From the NCBI GenBank assembly GCA_963731285.1, contig CAVSUR010000014.1, positions 558,001 to 622,000 of the forward strand: a stretch of 64,000 nucleotides of DNA, read 5' to 3'. The DNA comes from CAVSUR01 sp963731285 (GTDB lineage: Bacteria > Actinomycetota > Actinomycetes > Streptosporangiales > Streptosporangiaceae). This document shows, one piece after another, positions 9,655 to 23,194 of the stretch. The first letter of the stretch is position 1; every line of letters begins with the position of its first letter. The notes under the pieces are model-generated. The model worked only from the letters and a program-made list of their open reading frames with translations, did no database searches and was not told the origin of the DNA. A program made the translations under genes and the position numbers.

Positions 9655-10316
9655 TACCGCTCTCCGATCCGGTAGCCGCCCTCACGAACGGTCTGGATTA
9701 CGGCCGGATCGCCGAGCTTGGCCCGGAGGCGGCGGATGGTCGTCTTGACCGTGGTGGTGAATGGGTCGGCTGCTTCGTCCCAGACCCGTTCCAGCAGTTC
9801 CTCGGCGGAGACCACCGTGTCCCCGGACGCCAGCAGGCACTCGAGCAGCCCGAACTCCTTCGGGCTCAGATCAAGACGCCGCCCGGCCCGGAACGCCACC
9901 CGCCGATTCGGGTCGAGCGTGAGGTCACCGCGCTCGAGCACCGGGGGCAGCGACGTCGCGGGGCGACGGCCAAGGGCACGAATGCGTGCTACCAGCTCGG
10001 CGAAATCAAACGGCTTAGGCAGATAGTCGTCGGCTCCCAGTCCGAGGCCGGTCACCCGCTCGGTAACCGTGCTGGCCGCGGTTAGCATCAGGATCCGGCT
10101 CGGGGACTGCTCGGCGACAAGCTTGCGGCAGATCTCGTCGCCGTGGGTTCCGGGCAGGTCCCGGTCCAGCACCACCACGTCATAGCGGGTGACGGCCAGG
10201 TGGTCGAGCGCGGCGTTCCCGTCGAGAACGACGTCCACCGCCATGCCTTCCCGGCGAAGCCCGGTCCCGATCGCCGCGGCCAGGACTTCGAAGTCTTCAA
10301 CTACCAGCACTCTCAT
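9654..10316 (-). CDS. OmpR/PhoB-family response regulator
   Basis: This 220-residue regulator has an N-terminal receiver with phosphoacceptor Asp51 (VVVLDRDLPG), the acidic residues of VVEDFE near the start and Lys101 in LPKPFDF. The C-terminal winged-helix DNA-binding domain contains LSPKEFGLLECLLASG, VKTTIRRLRAKLGD and VREGGYRIGE. It partners the kinase immediately downstream. A 12-bp perfect dyad at 10411-10441, between this gene and the divergent ABC transporter remnant, is a candidate binding site. Confidence 0.93.
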   Translation of the reverse strand: MRVLVVEDFEVLAAAIGTGLRREGMAVDVVLDGNAALDHLAVTRYDVVVLDRDLPGTHGDEICRKLVAEQSPSRILMLTAASTVTERVTGLGLGADDYLPKPFDFAELVARIRALGRRPATSLPPVLERGDLTLDPNRRVAFRAGRRLDLSPKEFGLLECLLASGDTVVSAEELLERVWDEAADPFTTTVKTTIRRLRAKLGDPAVIQTVREGGYRIGER

Positions 10317-10410
10317 GATCTGTTTATGATCCTTCTCTGCAGCGGGGGCCCGCCCGGCAGGGCGAGGCTACGTGACCTGCACCAGGCCGACGATGCCAGG
10401 TCACCGGTGT

Positions 10411-10441
10411 CGGCACGGTGTCAGCTGCCGACACCGTGCCG
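10411..10441. promoter_or_regulatory. Perfect 12-bp inverted repeat in the divergent regulator/ABC promoter region
   Basis: CGGCACGGTGTC (10411-10422) and GACACCGTGCCG (10430-10441) are perfectly complementary with a 7-nt spacer. The element sits midway between the divergent response regulator (start 10316) and the ABC ATPase remnant (start 10506), where an operator is expected. No T-tract follows, so a terminator is less likely. Binding by the response regulator is inference. Confidence 0.5.
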
Positions 10442-10505
10442 GCACCGGCCTGGGCGTAGAACCGCCTTCGTAAGCGAAACGCCCACCGACCGGGAAGGCG
10501 ACCAG

Positions 10506-11431
10506 ATGAGCGAGGCAACTATCGGAGTCGGCGGGCTGCGCAAGCGGTTCGGGCCGGCGCTGGCGCTGGACGGGATGTCGTTCACCGTCGCGCCGGGTCA
10601 GGTCACCGGGTTCGTCGGGCCGAACGGCGCGGGCAAGTCGACCACGATGCGCGTTATTCTCGGCCTGGACGCGGCCGATGAGGGCCGCGCGCTGGTCGGC
10701 GGGCGGCCCTACTGGAGCCTGCGGCACCCGCTGAGCCACGTCGGGTCGCTGCTGGACGCCGGCGCGCTGCAGCCCAGCCGGACTGCCCGCAATCACCTGC
10801 TGTGGCTGGCCCACTCCCAGGGGCTAACCGCGAAACGGGTCGATGCGGTGATCGGGCAGGTCGGCCAGGAGCCGGCGGCCCGGCGGAGGGCAGGCGGGTA
10901 CTCGCTCGGCAACGGCGCAGGCCGGGCTGTTCGCCGCCTCCCCTGGCTCTGCGCAGTCCACATCACAGTCCATCGGCGGGTCGAGCGGCACCGGAGGCAC
11001 CACCTCGATCACCGCCCGCTTCGATCACGTCAGCCTCCGGGCCCAGCGGCCCAGCGACGCGTGGACCGGCGATAATGCAGGAGGCAGCGCCGGTAATGGC
11101 GGCTCACCAGGTACCGGGTTTCACCCGGCCGGCGGCACGTTCACGGTGACCGGGTCCGGTGACATCGCGCCTGACGTGCCCGCAGCAGCTGCCGGCGGGG
11201 GCGGCTTCCCCATCGAACGTACCCTGCTGGGCGCGGTCGGCGGGCTGATCGCGGTGATCGTGGTCGCGGCGATGTTCATGACCGCCGAGTACCGCCGGGC
11301 TCGCGGTCCAGGCCACCACCGGCCTGCGCAGCCTGCCCATCAGCCCCTGGGCAGGCCTCGACGTCCTCGCCGCCTGGGCCGCTACGGCGCTCCTGGCCGG
11401 CGGGCTGCTGCTCCGGATCCGCGACGCGTGA
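10506..11431 (+). pseudogene. ABC exporter remnant: truncated ATPase fused to fragments of its permease
   Basis: From ATG 10506 the sequence encodes the first ~135 residues of an ABC ATPase (SEATIGVGGLRKRFGPALAL; Walker A GPNGAGKSTT). It stops at the signature region (GGYSLG, about 10910), where the family would continue with RQRLG and the Walker B. In another frame it continues as the extracytoplasmic part of an ABC-2 permease (about 10930-11300: GGTFTVTGSGDIAP, ERTLLGAVGGLIAVIVVAAM, MTAEYRRA). After a second deletion and frame change comes only the permease C-terminus (TTGLRSLPISPWAGLDVLAA, ending RIRDA at 11431). At least two large internal deletions are needed, so this is a genuine pseudogene. 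The adjacent two-component system probably once controlled it. Confidence 0.78.
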
Positions 11432-11644
11432 AACGACAGCCCAAGACCGCGCCGAAGTACCGTCCATGCCCGCCCGGCTGGCCGAGGCCCTGGGCCGGCC
11501 GTGATGTAAAGTGCCCGGATGCGATTATCCCGGAACCGGGTAAGCCCGCGGCGCGCTCGGCAGGCACCTGATCGCTGGCGGCATGCCCGGGCCGGCCGGC
11601 GGATCGGCGCTGGCGCTCGGGCTGCTCGCACCAGGCAGTATGGG
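11432..11644. other. Intergenic stretch, nothing recognisable
   Basis: This stretch of 213 bases lies between the permease remnant and the 3' end of lhr. Open frames exist, but none has recognisable protein features or a ribosome-binding site. It may be further decayed sequence of the ABC locus. Confidence 0.5.
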
Positions 11645-16793
<5,149 letters not shown>

Positions 16794-16857
16794 GCCCCTA
16801 TCCTGCCTTGTGCCGCCGACAGTCAGGCCACCTGCGTGGCCGGCCACGGCCCGCGGA

Positions 16858-18025
16858 TCAGGCCGGCCACGCTGCGGGGCTCGCCGAGCGGTCGCGCAAG
16901 TCGTCGCGGATCTGCTGGCCGAGCCGTCTGGTTTCCCGGCGGTTGATCAGCGCGCCCGCCGCGGCCCCCGTCATCAGCGGCCCGAGCGCCACCGCGCTCT
17001 GCCCGACCCTGGCCGCCAGCCGCCGCTGCAGACGGCGCCGCAGCGGCGAGCCGAGCGCGAATATCACCCCGGTCGGGGCGATCACGACGCCGCGGCGCTC
17101 GGCCCAGCCCCCCACGTAGGCCGTCATGCGGCTCACCGTGGAGCCGGGTACCCGCAGCCCGAACACCTCGTGCAGCTCGGCGATCAGCTTGATCTCGATG
17201 CTGACCACCACCAGGGTCTCGGCGGCAACCTCGGCCGGGTATCCGGGCATGAACGGGACCGCCGCCCAGGTGCCGGCCGCGGCGCCTACGGCGGCAGCCA
17301 TCTTGGCGGCCCCTTCGATCAGCGCCTCCGCGACTTCCTCCGGCGACCGGCCGGGGAACTGGGCTCGCAGCGTGGCCTGACTGCGCGCCGGCAGCCGCGG
17401 CGCGGCCGCGAGCACCTGATCAGCGAGGCGGGCCGCGGTCCAGCGAGCCCCGCGCCCGGCAGCTTGCGCGCCGCGACCAGCCACATGGACCCCGCGGCCG
17501 GCCACCCGGGCACCGCGGCTGGCTGCTTGCGCGCCGCGCGCTCCGACCGCCTGCGCGCTCCGCGCGACAGCGCCGCGGCTGGCCGCCCGCGGTTGCGCGC
17601 CGCCGGCCTGGCCAGCCCGGATGCGACCAGTCAGCTTCCGAGCCGGCTGGCGGCCCGTCGGCTCCCGCGCCCGCCGGCGACCCGCGCGGGTACGGGCCGG
17701 CGACAGGCACGCCTGCCCGGCCGCTTGCCCCGGGGCGCCGCGCTCCGGGCCGCGCGCCTGCCTGGATGGCGGTCCCGGCGGCCCGGGCACCGGCCTGCGT
17801 GCCCTCCTGCACCGCCTGGCCGGCCGACCGCGCCCGGCGGCCTGCCGCCTGTGCGCCCCGGCTGGCGGCTGTCGCGCCCCGGCCCGCGGCCCGCGCTCCG
17901 AGCGCGCTGATCTGCCCGCCCCGGCGCGCGGCGCCGACCAGCGGCCCAGACCGCATAGCCCCGACCCCGGGGCCCGGGTCCGCGTGGTCCGCAGCTGGCG
18001 CGCTGTCTTCGCCGGAGAGACTCAT
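16858..18025 (-). CDS. Conserved actinobacterial hypothetical protein with RAAGRGA-type repeats, probably frameshifted
   Basis: The C-terminal ~190 residues are well-behaved: RSPEEVAEALIEGAAKMAAA, GTWAAVPFMPGYPAEVAAE, EIKLIAELHEVFGL and a final basic stretch NRRETRRLGQQIRDDLRD. They resemble conserved proteins found beside lhr in other actinomycetes, possibly with hydrophobic membrane-associated helices. No function is known to me. The N-terminal half is made of short alanine/glycine/arginine repeats (ASRGAQAAGRRARS, VAGRGAQAAGRGAR) that could form an amphipathic helix. An opening frame from ATG 18025 (MSLSGEDSAPAADHADPG) shows the same repeat style and appears to join the downstream frame through a shift near 17700-17770. 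If that is not real, the gene would begin within 17790-17500. Confidence 0.55.
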
Positions 18026-18165
18026 GATCTCGCCCTACCCCGCCGCCGCTGCCGCACTCCGCGGCCTTGCTCATGCAAGTAGCACCCGGCCCTGTCCGCG
18101 CCCTCGCCCAGCGGGCATGATGCACAACAAGAGGACATCAGCTCCACCGGAACACCGGAGGCGAG

Positions 18166-19665
18166 ATGGCGAATCTGACCGCGGTGCTGGATCAGGCGGC
18201 AGCGCACCATGGCGATGCCCCGGCGGTGCGCCTGGATGACCTGGCACTGAGCTACGCGCAGCTGCGGGATGCCGCCCGCCGCGCGACCTCGCTGCTGGTC
18301 TCCGCCGGGGTCGAGCCGGGGGACCGGGTCGCCGTCATGCTGCCGAACGTCCCGGCCTTCCCGATCGCGCTCTACGGCGCGCTCGGCGCGGGCGCCGTCA
18401 TCGTCCCGATGAACCCGCTGCTCAAGAGCCGCGAGGTGGCCTACTACCTGGCGGACTCCGGCGCGAAAGTGCTGTTCGCCTGGCATCCGGTGGCGGCCGA
18501 GGCGGCCAAGGGCGCCGCGGACACCGGAGCCAGGGTCATCGAGGTCACCGCGCCCGACCTGCGCGAACTGCTCGACGGCCATGACCCGGCCGGGCAGTGG
18601 GGCGGCCAGGCTGACGGTGACGACGCGGTGATCCTCTACACCTCGGGCACCACCGGCCAGCCCAAGGGCGCCGAGCTCACCCACGCCAGCCTGGCCCGCA
18701 ATGCCGAGCTGGTCGCCCGCACGCTGCTGGAAAGCCGGCCAGGCGACGTGAAGATGGGCTGCCTGCCGCTGTTCCACGTGTTCGGGCTGACCTGCGCACT
18801 GAACGCGTCGCTGGTCAGCGGGGCCTGCCTGACCCTGCTGCCGAGATTCGAGCCGGCCAGGGCGCTGGAGGTCATCGGGCGCGACAAGGTGACGATCTTC
18901 GAGGGCGTGCCCACGATGTACGCCGCCATGCTGCACAGCCCGGCCGCGGCCGACGCCGACGTATCGTCGCTGCGGCTATGCATCTCCGGTGGCTCGGCGA
19001 TGCCGGTGGAGATCATGCGCGGCTTCGAGGAGAAGTTCGGCTGCGTCATCCTGGAGGGCTACGGGCTATCCGAGACCTCCCCGGTCGCGTCGTTCAACCA
19101 GCCGGGCCAGGTCCGCAAGCCCGGTTCGATCGGCACGCCGATCGAGGGCGTCGAGATGCAGGTCATCGACGATGCCGGCCAGCCGCTGCCCGCCGGGGAG
19201 GTCGGCGAGATCGCGATCCGCGGCCATAACGTCATGAAGGGCTACTGGGGCAAGCCGGACGCGACGGCCGAGTCGATCTCCGAAGGCTGGTTCCGCTCCG
19301 GTGACCTGGCCAGGGTCGATGAGGACGGGTACTTCTTCATCGTCGACAGGAAGAAGGACCTGATCATCCGCGGCGGTTACAACGTCTACCCCCGCGAGGT
19401 GGAAGAGGTCTTGTACGAGCACCCGGCCGTAGCCGAGGCCGCCGTGGTCGGTATGCCCCATGACGACCTCGGCGAGGAGGTCGGCGCGGCCGTGGCGCTC
19501 AGGCCGGGTGCCAAGGCCTCACCCGATGAACTGCGCGACTTCGCCCGCGAGCGGGTCGCCGCGTACAAGTACCCGCGCCGGGTCTGGCTGGTACCGGAGC
19601 TGCCCAAGGGGCCGAGCGGGAAGATCCTGCGCCGCGAGGTGCATCCCCCGCAGGACGCCCGGTGA
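18166..19665 (+). CDS. Long-chain fatty-acid--CoA ligase (AMP-forming acyl-CoA synthetase)
   Basis: This 499-residue ANL-superfamily enzyme activates carboxylic acids to acyl-CoA via acyl-AMP. The P-loop is YTSGTTGQPKGAELTH (about residues 158-173) and the adenylation motif is GYGLSETSPV. The hinge region reads GWFRSGDLARVDEDGYFFIVDRK and the C-terminal catalytic lysine lies in PKGPSGKILRREV. GGAGGCGAG directly before ATG 18166 is a strong ribosome-binding site. The next genes, a PHA-depolymerase-like hydrolase and an acyl-CoA dehydrogenase, run in the same direction with short gaps. Together they suggest breakdown of hydroxyalkanoates or medium-chain acyl chains, though chain-length preference cannot be read from sequence. 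Confidence 0.93.
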   Translation: MANLTAVLDQAAAHHGDAPAVRLDDLALSYAQLRDAARRATSLLVSAGVEPGDRVAVMLPNVPAFPIALYGALGAGAVIVPMNPLLKSREVAYYLADSGAKVLFAWHPVAAEAAKGAADTGARVIEVTAPDLRELLDGHDPAGQWGGQADGDDAVILYTSGTTGQPKGAELTHASLARNAELVARTLLESRPGDVKMGCLPLFHVFGLTCALNASLVSGACLTLLPRFEPARALEVIGRDKVTIFEGVPTMYAAMLHSPAAADADVSSLRLCISGGSAMPVEIMRGFEEKFGCVILEGYGLSETSPVASFNQPGQVRKPGSIGTPIEGVEMQVIDDAGQPLPAGEVGEIAIRGHNVMKGYWGKPDATAESISEGWFRSGDLARVDEDGYFFIVDRKKDLIIRGGYNVYPREVEEVLYEHPAVAEAAVVGMPHDDLGEEVGAAVALRPGAKASPDELRDFARERVAAYKYPRRVWLVPELPKGPSGKILRREVHPPQDAR

Positions 19666-19731
19666 CGCTGCCGGCAGGCGGCGCGGTGCCCGCGGCCCCG
19701 GGCGCCAGGCTGCGCGGGAGCGGGTGAGCTG

Positions 19732-20625
19732 ATGCTGGATGGCAGCCGCATCCTGGTGCCGGGCGGGCCGCCGGCACCGGGGGAGCAGGCCGTGCGCAGC
19801 ATCCGGATCGGCGGCCAGCGGCTGCGCGTCGCCATCCGGGCCGGGCAGCCGGGCCGGGCGCCCCTGCTCATGATCAACGGCCTGGGCGCCGGCCTGGAGC
19901 TGCTGCAGCCGCTGGTCGACGCGCTGGATCCCTCGCTCGGCGTTATCCGGTTCGACGTTCCCGGCATCGGCGGCTCGCCCGTGCCCCGCGGCATGTACCG
20001 GTTCTCCGGGCTGTGCCAGACGATCGCCGGGCTGCTGACCGAGCTCGGGCACGACCGCGCCGACGTGCTCGGCGTGTCCTGGGGCGGCGGGGTGGCGCAG
20101 CATTTCGCCGGTCTCCTGCCCGCCCGGTGCCGCCGCCTGATCCTGGCCAGCACCGGCACCGGCTGGACGATGGTGCCCGCCAATCCGCTCGTGCTGACGT
20201 GGCTGCTGGCCCCGCTGCGGATGCTCGATGCCGGCGTCGCCGAGCGGATCGCGCCGGGCCTGTACGGCGGCTCCGCGCGTACCGACCCGGCGGCGGTGGT
20301 CGCGGCAATGCGCGCGGCCAGCCGGACCGGATCCAACCGCGGGACCTGCTACCAGCTCGCCGCGGCCTTCGGCTGGACCAGCCTGCCGTACCTGCCGTTC
20401 GTGCGGCAGCCCACGCTAGTCATGTCCGGCACCGACGACCCGATCATCCCGCTGCTCAACGCCTATCTGCTGAACGCGCTGATCCCGCGCTCGCAGCTGC
20501 ACATCTTCCGCGGCGGCCACCTCGGCCTGGTCACCGAGGCGGCGCAGCTCGCGCCGGTGATCAGCAATTTCCTCGGCGCCGAGGCCCCGCTTCGCGCGCC
20601 AGCCGCCTTATCGCAGCCCGCGTGA
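19732..20625 (+). CDS. Alpha/beta hydrolase, medium-chain poly(3-hydroxyalkanoate) depolymerase-like
   Basis: This 297-residue alpha/beta hydrolase has its nucleophile Ser116 in the elbow GVSWGG. Candidate acid Asp236 lies in SGTDDPIIP and His263 in RGGHLGL. The early segments LLMINGLGAGLELLQPLVDA and RFDVPGIGGSPVPRGMYRFS closely follow the pattern of intracellular mcl-PHA depolymerases (PhaZ). No signal peptide is visible, consistent with an intracellular substrate. It lies 66 bp after the CoA ligase and 13 bp before the acyl-CoA dehydrogenase, so the three probably form one transcript. A general esterase role is the alternative. Confidence 0.8.
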   Translation: MLDGSRILVPGGPPAPGEQAVRSIRIGGQRLRVAIRAGQPGRAPLLMINGLGAGLELLQPLVDALDPSLGVIRFDVPGIGGSPVPRGMYRFSGLCQTIAGLLTELGHDRADVLGVSWGGGVAQHFAGLLPARCRRLILASTGTGWTMVPANPLVLTWLLAPLRMLDAGVAERIAPGLYGGSARTDPAAVVAAMRAASRTGSNRGTCYQLAAAFGWTSLPYLPFVRQPTLVMSGTDDPIIPLLNAYLLNALIPRSQLHIFRGGHLGLVTEAAQLAPVISNFLGAEAPLRAPAALSQPA

Positions 20626-20638
20626 CAGGAAGGACGCC

Positions 20639-21814
20639 ATGACCACGGCACCCGACGCCGACTTTTACGCACTCGAATTGCTGCTCGATGAGCCCGGCCG
20701 CGAACTGCTGGCCCGGGTCCGGGAGTTCATGGAAAAAACCGTTCAGCCGATTATCGGCAAATACTGGACACGCGAGGAATTCCCGCGCGAGCTGATCCCG
20801 GCTATCGCCGAGCTCGGCGTCGCCGGGCTGCTATACGACGGCTACGGCTGCCCCGGCGGCGGCAACCTGCTGGACGGCATGCTGGCGGTCGAGCTGGCCC
20901 GGGTGGACGCGTCCGTCGCCACCTTCCTCGGCGTGCACTCCGGGCTGGCCATGGGGTCGGTCTACCTGTGCGGCTCGGAGGAGCAGAAGCAGCGCTGGCT
21001 GCCCGAGATGGCGCGGATGGAGAAGATCGGCGCCTTCGGGCTGACCGAGCCGGACGTGGGCTCCGGCGTGGCCCGCGGCCTGACCACCACCGCGCAGCGG
21101 GACGGCGACGAGTGGGTACTGACCGGTCAGAAGAAGTGGATCGGCAACGCCACGTTCGCCGACTACGTCATCATCTGGGCCCGTGACGTGGCGGACGGCG
21201 AGGTCAAGGGCTTCCTGGTGGAGCCGCCCGCGCCGGGCTTCGCGGCCACCAAGCAGCGGGACAAGATCGCGCTGCGGGCGGTGGAGAACGCCCACATCTC
21301 GCTGGACGGGGTGCGGGTGCCCGAGGCGAACCGGCTGCAGCGGGCGAACTCGTTCGCCGATACCGCGACGGTGCTGCGGCTGACCCGGGCCGGGGTGGCC
21401 TGGCAGGCGGTCGGCTGCGCCCGCGGTGCGTACGAGCATGCCCTGGCCTACGCCGGCCAGCGCGAGCAGTTCGGCCGCACCATCGGCAGCTTCCAGCTGG
21501 TCCAGGACCTGCTGGTCAAGATGCTGTCGAACGTGACGGCGTCCGCCTGCCTGTGCGTCCGGCTCGCGCAGCTGCAGCAGGCCGGCACCGCGGCCGACCA
21601 TCACTCCGCGCTGGCCAAGGCGTTCTGCACGGTGCGGATGCGCGAGACGGTCGGCTACGCCAGGGAGCTGCTCGGCGGCAACGGCATCCTGCTGGAGAAC
21701 CAGGTCGGCCGGTTCGTCGCCGATGCCGAGGCGATCTACTCCTACGAGGGCACCCGGGAGATCAACACCCTGATCGTCGGGCGCGCGATCACCGGCACCG
21801 GCGCCTTCATCTGA
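20639..21814 (+). CDS. Acyl-CoA dehydrogenase (glutaryl-CoA dehydrogenase-like)
   Basis: This 391-residue flavoenzyme introduces a trans-2 double bond into acyl-CoA. The N-terminal helical domain, the middle beta domain with FAD/substrate-contact segments GAFGLTEPDVGSGVARGL and LTGQKKWIGNATFADY, and the C-terminal helical domain with REQFGRTIGSFQLVQ are all present. The catalytic base is Glu370 in YSYEGTREINTLIVGRAITG, a pattern close to glutaryl-CoA dehydrogenases. AGGAAGGA precedes ATG 20639 by 6 nt. It ends the CoA-ligase / depolymerase / dehydrogenase set, and an 18-bp perfect hairpin follows the stop. Confidence 0.92.
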   Translation: MTTAPDADFYALELLLDEPGRELLARVREFMEKTVQPIIGKYWTREEFPRELIPAIAELGVAGLLYDGYGCPGGGNLLDGMLAVELARVDASVATFLGVHSGLAMGSVYLCGSEEQKQRWLPEMARMEKIGAFGLTEPDVGSGVARGLTTTAQRDGDEWVLTGQKKWIGNATFADYVIIWARDVADGEVKGFLVEPPAPGFAATKQRDKIALRAVENAHISLDGVRVPEANRLQRANSFADTATVLRLTRAGVAWQAVGCARGAYEHALAYAGQREQFGRTIGSFQLVQDLLVKMLSNVTASACLCVRLAQLQQAGTAADHHSALAKAFCTVRMRETVGYARELLGGNGILLENQVGRFVADAEAIYSYEGTREINTLIVGRAITGTGAFI

Positions 21815-21826
21815 CCGCCGGGCCGG

Positions 21827-21875
21827 TGATCACGGAGGATCGTCCTACCTGACTGCTGACGATCCTCCGTGATCA
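21827..21875. terminator. Perfect 18-bp inverted repeat, probable bidirectional terminator
   Basis: TGATCACGGAGGATCGTC (21827-21844) pairs perfectly with GACGATCCTCCGTGATCA (21858-21875) around a 13-nt loop, 12 bp after the dehydrogenase stop. It sits between convergent coding directions (the FtsX remnant runs leftwards). There is no T-run, which is common for GC-rich actinobacterial terminators. A mobile-element relic is an alternative. Confidence 0.6.
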
Positions 21876-22449
21876 GACTGTCCGTCCTGCTCGGCGCGCA
21901 GCGCGGTCGCGGTCCGGGTGCCCGCGGCCCAGCTGGCCGGCAGCAGCGCCCCGGCCACCGCGATGACCAGCCCGGCCAGCGCCAGCCCGGCCATCTCGGC
22001 CGGGTCATCCCGACCGCCTTGAACACGCCCAGGTCGTGCACCTTCTCCCGGGTGTACAGGACGACCGTGTTGGGCACGCCAAGCCCGGCCACCACGGCCA
22101 GCAGCAAGGTCAGGGCGCCGATCAGGGCGATCATCAGGTCCAGCTCCTGCGACCTCCGGCTGTTCTGCGCGACGAAGTAGGCGGGGCCGAGCCTGCGGCC
22201 GAGGGCCTGCACGTAGGCCGCCGCCGAAGTTCCCGGCCGCAGCGCGACGTCGTACTGGCCGGGGGCCAGTCCGTGATCGATGTGGGCCAGGGTCGGCCAG
22301 TCAGTGAACATGGCCAGCCCGTTGTTCTCGGTATCGAAGACCTCGCCGACGATGCGCACGGAGGCCTGATGGCCGGCCATGCCGATCGTGACGGTGTCCC
22401 CGATGGCCGCGCCGGTATCCAGGAGGCGCTGACCAACGTGCTCAATCAC
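21876..22449 (-). pseudogene. FtsX-like ABC permease, C-terminal remnant
   Basis: Read leftwards, the sequence encodes QRLLDTGAAIGDTVTIGMAG and IVGEVFDTENNGLAMFTDWP. It continues with a transmembrane segment (IALIGALTLLLAVVAGLGVP) and NTVVLYTREKVHDLGVFKAV, which is the hallmark C-terminal region of FtsX/MacB-type permeases. A frame change after GMT shifts the last part (LALAGLVIAVAGALLPA, then TRTATALRAE in another frame). The N-terminal two thirds are absent, replaced abruptly at about 22417-22446 by oppositely oriented kinase sequence. It is a truncated and frameshifted pseudogene. Confidence 0.75.
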
Positions 22450-23194
22450 GCTGGCAAGCCGCGGACCAGCGTCCGGGTCGACTACCAGCCGGGCGGTCTG
22501 GTTCTGGAGGTCGCCGACTCAGGGCGGTCGGCCGCCCCGGCCGTCCCGCCGGGCGCCGGGCGCGGCCTGCTCGGCTTGCGCCAGCGGATGGCCCTGTACG
22601 GCGGCGAGCTGGATGCCGGCATCCCCGTGGTGGCCGAGGCGGCGGACGGCCAGCAGGCCGTGACGGCGGTGCTGAAGCACCAGCCCGATGTCGTGCTGAT
22701 GGACATCCGGATGCCGGAGATGGACGGCCTGGAGGCCACCCGCCACATCCTCGCCGCGCCCGCGCGCCGCGGCTGCCGGATCATCATCTTGACCACGTTC
22801 GATCTGGACCAGTACGTCTACGCCGCGCTGGTCGCGGGAGCCAGCGGCTTCCTGCTCAAGGACGTCACCCCGGAGCAGCTGGTCGCCGCGGTCCGGCTGG
22901 TCCGCTGCGGCGACGCCCTGCTGGCCCCGTCCATCACCCGGCGGCTGGTCGAGCGGCCTGAGCAACGCCGAGCTGGCTGCCGAGCTGACGCTCAGCGAGG
23001 CCACGGTGAAGACCCATGGGGCCAGGATCTTGATCAAGCTCGGCCTGCGGGACCGGGTCCAGGCCGTGGTCCTGGCCTACGAGACCGGGCTGATCAGCCC
23101 CGGCCGCAGCCCGGCCGCAGCCCGGCCGCAGCCCGGCCGCAGCCCGGCCGCAGCCCGGCCGCAGCCCGGCCGCAGCCCGGCCGCAGCTGATTAG
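22417..23194 (+). pseudogene. Fused remnants of a NarL-type histidine kinase and its response regulator
   Basis: The first ~65 codons (IQEALTNVLNHAGKPRTSVR; GRGLLGLRQRMALYGGELDAG) are the HATPase end of a NarX/DegS-type kinase. At about 22617 they run, in frame, straight into a receiver domain lacking its first strand and helix: PVVAEAADGQQAVTAVLKHQ, VVLMDIRMPEMDGLEATRHI with the phospho-Asp, and KDVTPEQLVAAVRL. Near 22953 a second deletion with a frame change leads to the LuxR-type HTH (LSNAELAAELTLSEATVKTH; KLGLRDRVQAVVLAYETGLI). The end runs into an 11-bp tandem repeat. At least two internal deletions are required, so function as a kinase-regulator pair is lost. Confidence 0.75.

Noticed and set aside
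21827..21875. Terminal inverted repeats of an insertion sequence
   Set aside because: Only 13 bp separate the arms, no transposase fragment is nearby and no target duplication is seen; a terminator hairpin is simpler.
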